The notes beneath the pieces were generated by a model. That model did not search any database. It saw nothing but the letters and a program-made list of their open reading frames with translations, and was not told the origin of the DNA. A program made the translations under genes and the position numbers. 10,155 nucleotides of DNA from the NCBI GenBank assembly GCA_002789615.1, contig PFTO01000129.1, positions 1 to 10,155 on the forward strand. Reading direction: 5' to 3'. This document shows positions 5,640 through 10,155 of this stretch, in pieces. Each line of letters starts with the position of its first letter. Positions within the stretch are counted from its first letter, which is position 1. The DNA comes from Acidobacteria bacterium CG_4_9_14_3_um_filter_49_7. GTDB lineage: Bacteria > Acidobacteriota > Holophagae > Thermotomaculales > Thermotomaculaceae.

Positions 5640-7397
5640 TTAAGAGCCCCCGTAGAATTGAATCAGCGCCTGGACAAACGCCCGGGCATATTTCTCACGG
5701 AATTTCGGATCCCGAACGTTTTCTGCGTCGCCCTTATTCTTCAGGTTTGCCACTTCAATGAGGCAGCGCAGGGGGGGCTTACTGTACCTGATCACCGCCG
5801 GCACAAAGGGCCGGGACCGCCTGGAACGAAAAATGTACGATCGAATGGGCTGTTCCTGGTGAACCGGAATCCCTTTCGTCTTGAGTTGACTGATGATCAC
5901 ACGGGCAAATTTTCGAGATAACCCCTCGGAAACTTGAACGTCCTTTCGCCGATATTTATACTGCGGATGGGAACGGTATTCAAGGTAGGGGGCATAGCTT
6001 TTACCTCTCATCCTGATGCTGGACTTAAACAGATTTCGCGCCGCAGAAGGAATATATACCATTGATCCCGTTACTTTGTGGTAGAGGGCATCTGCATGAA
6101 AACTGACGAAAACAATATTTGTTCCGGATACACCGGTTTTCTTCAGCCGTTCATACTCGTAGTTCGCCAGATACCATCGAAGATGAACCCCCACACTGGT
6201 TACGTATCTTGAATTCAACGGAAACATCGGGGTGGTGCGAAGGAATTCGTCATGATCCATTTTCAAATTCTCCGACTCTATGGGCGTATATCGGCGGCTC
6301 TTATCAAAGGTGGTGGGAATCACATGCCCTTTTGTTTCAGTTTCTATTATTCGCTTGATTCTGCAGATGATGTCATATATGTAATCATCTTCCCAGGCTC
6401 TGTTATAGTAAGCACCGCTATCCCTCCCTCCATGGCCGGAATCAAGAACCAGGTAAACTCCTTTCAAATGCATCACTTTCCCGATATGAGTTTCCTGGGC
6501 CGCTTTTTCGGTTTCCTTCAATTCTGCCTCATATTCCTTGAATCCTTTTGAGGTTTTCGGAAGAAATTCCGGAAGCAGATATTCCATCGGAATTTTCACC
6601 GCATAGCCGACTTTCATGTCCGTGACATCCCGGATTTTGTTCCGTTTTACAATGACCCGAACCAGTTCATGGACTGAATCAGCATCTAGACGGCCGGTGA
6701 ACCGCACCACGACTGAAGAATACAACGCCTCTCCTTTTTCCAGCTGGTACACCGCGTATTCCCCGTCCTGATCCTTTCCGTAGGTCAGGTGAAACTGTTC
6801 CGCCTCCAGACTCAGCCCCAATTCTGCGGGATTCCCCAACGTCGCGGAAACCGGTGCAAGGGTCACAGGTTTTGATTCCGCCTTCGCTAACGGCTGAAAC
6901 GCCGGAAGCAACAACTCTTTGGGTATTGATATCCAGGTTCCCCATTTCAGTGTTGAGGATCTCAGTCGGTTCGCCCTCATGATTGCCCGATAATTGGCCC
7001 CATTACCGGTAAACCATTCAGAAAGCCGCCAGAACGTTTCCGCTCCCCGATAACTGACCTTGTGATGGTAGGCACCCTTTTCGAAGGAGTCCTTCGGAAA
7101 AACACCCTTTATGAGGATGGCTGTTGATCGGGAATTGAGATGGGTATATGAAATTGTGATCTTCTTTGTTGGAAAATAGCGACGAAGTCTAGTTGCGCCA
7201 TTTACGGTTAGCCAGTGGGAAGCCTCAGAACGGCTGATTGTACCCTTTACGGCAACGAGCTGCAATCGAATCCCCCTGGATCTGGAAATCAGGGCATAGG
7301 CCCGAACATCACCCTTCTGTTCCACAAAACGTGTTGAAGCTGAAACAAAAACGGGCAAAAGCAGAAAAATTATCAGGAAGGTTCTTCTAAAAGCCAT
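5640..7397 (-). CDS. N-acetylmuramoyl-L-alanine amidase (Amidase_3) with LysM-like domains
   Basis: An exported zinc enzyme cutting the amide bond between N-acetylmuramic acid and L-alanine in peptidoglycan. Numbered from the ATG at 7397 (585 residues), it has a signal peptide (MAFRRTFLIIFLLLPVFVSAS), then an unassigned region to about 100. Next come two LysM-like peptidoglycan-binding modules: about 112-162 (ETFWRLSEWF, then YRAIMRANRL and WGTWISIP) and about 218-275. A charged linker leads to the catalytic domain, 311-585. The zinc ligands expected for the family are H322 in DSGHGG, E336 in WEDDY and H434 in VSFHAD; the catalytic Glu is E548 in CLIEVANLKN. The catalytic domain is long (about 275 residues), with Arg/Lys-rich insertions before and after the third ligand. 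An ATG at 7427 would add ten residues and is not excluded. The start overlaps the upstream rdgC-like ORF by 25 nt (55 nt with 7427), implying one operon. Catalytic type is firm; the LysM calls are moderate. Confidence 0.88.
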   Translation of the reverse strand: MAFRRTFLIIFLLLPVFVSASTRFVEQKGDVRAYALISRSRGIRLQLVAVKGTISRSEASHWLTVNGATRLRRYFPTKKITISYTHLNSRSTAILIKGVFPKDSFEKGAYHHKVSYRGAETFWRLSEWFTGNGANYRAIMRANRLRSSTLKWGTWISIPKELLLPAFQPLAKAESKPVTLAPVSATLGNPAELGLSLEAEQFHLTYGKDQDGEYAVYQLEKGEALYSSVVVRFTGRLDADSVHELVRVIVKRNKIRDVTDMKVGYAVKIPMEYLLPEFLPKTSKGFKEYEAELKETEKAAQETHIGKVMHLKGVYLVLDSGHGGRDSGAYYNRAWEDDYIYDIICRIKRIIETETKGHVIPTTFDKSRRYTPIESENLKMDHDEFLRTTPMFPLNSRYVTSVGVHLRWYLANYEYERLKKTGVSGTNIVFVSFHADALYHKVTGSMVYIPSAARNLFKSSIRMRGKSYAPYLEYRSHPQYKYRRKDVQVSEGLSRKFARVIISQLKTKGIPVHQEQPIRSYIFRSRRSRPFVPAVIRYSKPPLRCLIEVANLKNKGDAENVRDPKFREKYARAFVQALIQFYGGS

Positions 7398-7879
7398 TGA
7401 TTTATTTCTTTCACCTGTGCCCCCCATTTTTCCGCGTCCAGACGCAGGGAAGCAAATTGGTTGAACAACAATTCCAGCATTCGATAGATCTGAGAAAGGT
7501 GAAAAATGCGCTGCTCCATTTTCAATTCGGCCTCACTCAATGGAACAACCGGCATTTTTACACCCCGGAGCTCCATCAGTTTGGTATCCATGACAAAGAT
7601 GTATTCGTCTCCCCCAGTAACGAGTCTTACACGCATTCGTGTGGGGAGTTTTCCATTTCTGAGAGAGCTTCTGGCCTCCTGGGAAATCGAAGGAACACCC
7701 TTTCTCAGATCTGTCTGTCGTACATCCCCCTCCCCCTCCAGCTTCAACTGGTCTTCCACTCGGAACGACACATATTCCCCACCCAGCTCAAAACTTCCCG
7801 CCTTCATCTCGGACTGAACCAACAGCCAGAGAAAAAACTCTCTGAAAATAAATTCCGGTATTACGAAATCAGATATCAT
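7373..7879 (-). CDS. rdgC: RdgC-like protein, C-terminal half (second ORF of a split gene)
   Basis: RdgC is a ring-shaped DNA-binding protein that restrains RecA filament formation. This ORF (168 residues from ATG 7879) matches only the C-terminal half of the family: FFLWLLVQSEMKAGSFELGGEY near 15-36, a SLRNGKLPTRMRVRL strand at 72-86 equivalent to the conserved GK-x-x-T region of E. coli RdgC, DEYIFVMDTKLMELRGVK at 91-108, and a final helix where E. coli has the MTGEL segment. The preceding ORF supplies the N-terminal half in another frame, one nucleotide away. ATG 7879 has a strong Shine-Dalgarno sequence (GAGGAGAG, 7888-7895, 8-10 nt upstream) and overlaps the stop of the first ORF by 11 nt, so it can be translated by coupling. 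ATG 7900 would add seven residues but lacks a good site. Whether this is a true two-subunit protein, a frameshifted pseudogene or a sequence error is open. Confidence 0.65.
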   Translation of the reverse strand: MISDFVIPEFIFREFFLWLLVQSEMKAGSFELGGEYVSFRVEDQLKLEGEGDVRQTDLRKGVPSISQEARSSLRNGKLPTRMRVRLVTGGDEYIFVMDTKLMELRGVKMPVVPLSEAELKMEQRIFHLSQIYRMLELLFNQFASLRLDAEKWGAQVKEINQWLLEEPS

Positions 7880-8474
7880 GGAAACAACTCTCCTCAGCAT
7901 TGGCCAGAGCCTGAAGCTTTGAATCCTCTTTCAATGTCAGGTAGGCAAAAGCAGTAGGGTCAATGTGCACAGGAAGGATGTCAAATGTCTTTTCGAACAG
8001 GGAAAGAAACAATCCGCTGCTCCGATGACTGGCTGTGTTCAGATACAAGGTGGAATGTGGCAGGTCAATAACACCCTCGATGATCCGTGGTTCCGGCAAT
8101 GCCTTTGTCAACAATTCCTGGTGAATGTCTTCCTTCAGTTTTTTCAGTTCCTGCTTGCCCGTGGTAAGTGATGATCCGGAGTCCAGAAATTGATGTACCT
8201 TACTTTCAAGGAGCAGCCTGGAAACTGTCTTTTTATCAATCCGCATGGCGAGGAATAAATTGCTGTCCAGGAAGGTATCTTCCACTTTCAATGCGGGGTC
8301 ATAGGAACGGAATGGGGATACCCAGCCCACAGCTTCCTCTACCGCAGCACTCTCTATGGAGCGAAACTGATAGCGAAGTAACTTTTCTACAACAGTGTCC
8401 CTGTTTTTTGAAAAAACATCCTGATTTTCAATGAAATACCGTTTTATACCAAGTGAACCCTTCAAGAATCCCAT
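7869..8474 (-). CDS. rdgC: RdgC-like protein, N-terminal half (first ORF of a split gene)
   Basis: A 201-residue ORF that aligns by eye to the N-terminal two thirds of RdgC, a nucleoid-associated inhibitor of RecA. Matching features are YQFRSIESAAVEEAVGWVSP at 35-54 (E. coli has an F-T-P-C stretch ending in GWVPP). LKKLKEDIHQELLTKALPEP at 110-129 corresponds to the K-D-x-L-K-D-E-V-L-x-x-L-L-P region. VIDLPHSTLYLNTASHRSSG at 135-154 matches the I-D-x-x-x-G-L-I-M-V-D-C-A-S segment, and DILPVHID at 165-172 the SLPVVPL segment. The opening MGFLKGSLGIKRYF is more like the divergent RdgC of Desulfovibrio-type bacteria, as I recall it. Full-length RdgC is about 300 residues or more, so this half stops short of the C-terminal domain. 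It begins 12 nt after the methyltransferase stop, without an evident Shine-Dalgarno sequence. Confidence 0.7.
   Translation of the reverse strand: MGFLKGSLGIKRYFIENQDVFSKNRDTVVEKLLRYQFRSIESAAVEEAVGWVSPFRSYDPALKVEDTFLDSNLFLAMRIDKKTVSRLLLESKVHQFLDSGSSLTTGKQELKKLKEDIHQELLTKALPEPRIIEGVIDLPHSTLYLNTASHRSSGLFLSLFEKTFDILPVHIDPTAFAYLTLKEDSKLQALANAEESCFHDI
7888..7895 (-). promoter_or_regulatory. Strong internal Shine-Dalgarno at the rdgC split junction
   Basis: GAGGAGAG lies inside the last codons of the first rdgC-like ORF, 8-10 nt before ATG 7879 of the second ORF. It supports independent initiation of the second half by translational coupling. It is about 18 nt before the TGA of the first ORF, which is too far for a prfB-like +1 frameshift stimulator. 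Confidence 0.55.
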
Positions 8475-8486
8475 AGCGCTATTCTA

Positions 8487-9215
8487 TCAGATGAAACCAA
8501 GAATTTCCCGGGCAATTTTGGTATATGTACCATCCCTTTCGTACAAAACGACAAGTTCCTCCGAAGTCGCCTTTCTTCCGGTGCCAAACCTGACCAACAT
8601 CAGGGATGCCTCTTTTTCGGGGAAAGAATGAACGGGAAGCAGGTGGGTCACAACCAGTCCGGCCATCTTTCCATACTCCTCCCACTGATCGTAGTTTCCA
8701 CACGGCAGGACAAGACATAATCCCGAATTCTCGCTTGACCTCATTCGAAGAAAAGTGGCAAAAAGATCGGATGGCGACAGAAAAAACCAGTTCCTGGCCA
8801 ATGCACGCTGACGATTCGCTGAAATGCGCCCGGACTTCGGATTTCGAAACGGCGGATTGCACACCACAAGGTTCGGCTTCAAGGATGGTGTTGAAAACCG
8901 GACATCTTCACAACGAACGATAAACTCCCGTCCCGGCATTGGATTATGCCCAATGTTCAGGGTTGCATACCGACAAAGTTCCGGTTGTAGCTCAAAGAGT
9001 TCAAATTTCCTGAAACTCGGAGATTTTGCCGCCATTAAGAGCGGGATAATCCCACTTCCACTTCCAAAATCAGCTACTTTCTTGCAGGGGAAACGAGACG
9101 CAAAAAAAGCCAGCAAAAAGGCATCAATGGAATATCGATATCCTTTCGCCGGCTGTTCCAGTTTCAAACCAAAAGCAGCAGTTGATTCTACCGTAGAATC
9201 ATAGGTGTCGTGCAA
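8487..9215 (-). CDS. trmN6: TrmN6-like SAM-dependent adenine N6-methyltransferase (probable tRNA modification)
   Basis: A 242-residue Rossmann-fold methyltransferase. The TrmN6/YfiC family methylates A37 of tRNA1(Val) using S-adenosylmethionine in the cytoplasm. The family hallmark before the SAM domain is present: LEQPAKGYRYSIDAFLLAFF at 19-38 (typical Q-P-x-x-G-Y-R-x-S-x-D-A-V-L-L-A). Motif I is VADFGSGSGIIPLLM at 47-61, an acidic loop ELFELQP follows at 72-78, and the adenine-methylase catalytic motif NPPF is at 120-123, followed by the SANRQRALAR stretch at 132-141 common to the family. The start is a TTG at 9215, immediately after an in-frame TGA, overlapping the atpC 3' end by 17 nt; no ATG is available in frame nearby and the ribosome-binding site is weak, so start confidence is moderate. 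Substrate specificity beyond the family is inferred. Confidence 0.8.
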   Translation of the reverse strand: MHDTYDSTVESTAAFGLKLEQPAKGYRYSIDAFLLAFFASRFPCKKVADFGSGSGIIPLLMAAKSPSFRKFELFELQPELCRYATLNIGHNPMPGREFIVRCEDVRFSTPSLKPNLVVCNPPFRNPKSGRISANRQRALARNWFFLSPSDLFATFLRMRSSENSGLCLVLPCGNYDQWEEYGKMAGLVVTHLLPVHSFPEKEASLMLVRFGTGRKATSEELVVLYERDGTYTKIAREILGFI

Positions 9216-9606
9216 CTCTCAACCGTACGGAAGCACGGGTAAATGCCATTCTTGCCCGTTGAACATCTGTGTCATCATCCGGGTGAAGCAGCATCTGTTC
9301 CGCGCGATTCAGGGCGTCTTGTGCCCGTTTTGCGTCAATTTCTTCCGGCAATTCAGCTGTCCGGACCAGCACGGTGACTCTGTCCGGGAGGACCTCAACA
9401 AAACCACCCGAAACAACAACCCGCTTACGGGTACCGCTCACCAGGGTACAACTCAACTCTCCCACACCCAGTTTGGCAATGAGTGGAGTGTGCAAAGGAA
9501 GTGCCTGCATCTCTCCCTTTCCCGCCGGAATGGTGACTTCCCTCACCTTTTCATCAAAAAGGCTCCTGTCCGGACTGACCAGAGCAAAAGCAATACTGTC
9601 ACTCAT
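9199..9606 (-). CDS. atpC: F1Fo ATP synthase epsilon subunit
   Basis: The 135-residue epsilon subunit couples rotation of gamma and the c-ring to catalysis in F1, and its C-terminal helices can inhibit ATP hydrolysis. The N-terminal beta-sandwich is recognisable: VTIPAGKGEMQALPLHTPLIAKLGVGEL around 24-51 and VSGGFVEVLPDRVTVLVRTAEL at 65-86. A helical C-terminal domain follows (about 88-135, AKRAQDALNRAEQML and RARMAFTRASVRLRVAR). Length is full for a bacterial epsilon subunit. The usual G-x-x-G-x-L-P-x-H pattern appears as GEMQALPLH, with Gln where the second Gly is common. It starts 3 nt after the atpD stop, with AGGGGTGA overlapping that stop as ribosome-binding site. It overlaps the next gene by 17 nt. 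Confidence 0.95.
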   Translation of the reverse strand: MSDSIAFALVSPDRSLFDEKVREVTIPAGKGEMQALPLHTPLIAKLGVGELSCTLVSGTRKRVVVSGGFVEVLPDRVTVLVRTAELPEEIDAKRAQDALNRAEQMLLHPDDDTDVQRARMAFTRASVRLRVARHL

Positions 9607-9609
9607 CTA

Positions 9610-10155
9610 TCACCCCTTGGCCATCTGCTCAGCCTTTTCGACCGCCTCCTCAATGGTTCCCACCATGTAGAAGGCCTGCTCCGGCAAATCATCATATTTT
9701 CCTTTAACCAGCTCCTTAAAGCTTCGGATGGTATCTTCCAGTTTTACATATTTGCCCGGAATCCCGGTGAACTGTTCTGCCACATGGAATGGCTGGGAAA
9801 GGAATTTCTGGATTTTACGGGCCCGATATACGCTAATTCTGTCTTCTTCAGACAACTCATCAATACCGAGAATTGCGATGATATCCTGAAGTTCCTTGTA
9901 ACGCTGAAGGATGAGCTGGACTGAACGGGCAGTCTGGTAATGCTCCTCTCCAAGAATCATCGGGTCAAGGATTCTTGATGTGGAGTCCAGCGGGTCCACA
10001 GCCGGGTAAATTCCAAGCTCTGAAATTTGACGGGACAAGTTCGTGGTGGCATCCAGGTGAGCAAAAGTCGTGGCCGGAGCCGGGTCTGTATAGTCATCCG
10101 CCGGAACATAAATAGCCTGAACCGACGTAATGGAACCATTGCTGGTGGAAGTGAT
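9610..10155 (-). CDS. atpD: F1Fo ATP synthase beta subunit, 5' part beyond the window
   Basis: The C-terminal 181 residues of the catalytic beta subunit; the frame is open to the right window edge, so about 290 N-terminal residues including the Walker A loop lie outside. Conserved blocks include ITSTSNGSITSVQAIYVPAD at the first residues seen, DDYTDPAPATTFAHLDATT, LGIYPAVDPLDSTSRILDP, the DIIAILGIDELSEEDR segment (DELSEED conserved in F1 beta) and the LPEQAFYMVGTIEEAVEKAE terminus. The beta subunit hydrolyses or synthesises ATP at the alpha-beta interface of the membrane-attached F1 head. The gene ends with tandem stops TGA-TAG, directly followed by atpC, the standard order of a bacterial atp operon. 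Confidence 0.97.
   Translation of the reverse strand: MTSTSNGSITSVQAIYVPADDYTDPAPATTFAHLDATTNLSRQISELGIYPAVDPLDSTSRILDPMILGEEHYQTARSVQLILQRYKELQDIIAILGIDELSEEDRISVYRARKIQKFLSQPFHVAEQFTGIPGKYVKLEDTIRSFKELVKGKYDDLPEQAFYMVGTIEEAVEKAEQMAKG

Noticed and set aside
7869..7900. prfB-like programmed +1 frameshift joining the two rdgC-like ORFs
   Set aside because: The Shine-Dalgarno-like element is about 18 nt from the stop and there is no CUU-UGA type slippery codon; coupled re-initiation at ATG 7879 fits better. A sequence error is still possible.
8479..8862. Minus-strand ORF of 127 codons overlapping the methyltransferase
   Set aside because: It runs inside the TrmN6-like gene, which has clear motifs in its own frame; the shorter ORF has none.
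9205..9924. Plus-strand ORF of 239 codons opposite the ATP synthase genes
   Set aside because: It is antisense to atpC and atpD, whose reading frames are unmistakable; the product has no recognisable domain.

Overview
This is a gene-dense bacterial window of moderate GC content, most likely from a Gram-negative organism. Support for Gram-negative comes from an AmpG-type muropeptide permease family protein, a periplasmic-type zinc amidase, and several Sec signal peptides. The two-part RdgC-like sequence most resembles, from memory, the divergent RdgC form of sulfate-reducing deltaproteobacteria. I cannot place the organism more precisely from sequence alone.

Layout. (1) Bases 1-3077, minus strand: cheR followed by two secreted proteins of unknown function. 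The second secreted gene runs off the left edge, and its signal-peptide region overlaps the 3' end of the first in another frame. (2) Bases 3078-3254: a divergent, AT-rich promoter region with a -10-like TATAAT almost touching the cheR start codon, an 8-bp inverted repeat, and an extended -10 for the rightward gene. (3) Bases 3255-3740, plus strand: a small ferritin/rubrerythrin-like diiron protein. (4) Bases 3741-4022: a pyrimidine-rich intergenic stretch with two short palindromes and no gene. (5) Bases 4023-5534, plus strand: an AmpG/PAT-family transporter, convergent with the next block. (6) Bases 5640-10155, minus strand: the end of the ATP synthase operon (atpD 3' part, then atpC), running without a real gap into a TrmN6-like tRNA adenine methyltransferase, a two-ORF RdgC-like protein, and a LysM/Amidase_3 cell-wall amidase.

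How the genes fit together. The right half looks like one transcription unit in which the F1 beta and epsilon genes are followed by tRNA modification, recombination-modulator and cell-wall genes, joined by overlaps or gaps of 12 nt or less. The amidase (releases stem peptides from peptidoglycan) and the AmpG-like permease (family imports muropeptide fragments) meet tail to tail and could belong to one turnover/recycling pathway. The left half pairs an apparently orphan CheR with two exported proteins of unknown role.

The points most worth a second look are the split RdgC gene, which has a good ribosome-binding site at the junction, and the overlap of two secreted-protein genes. I saw no transposon, CRISPR array, tRNA or rRNA, and no obvious new multi-gene defence or biosynthetic system.
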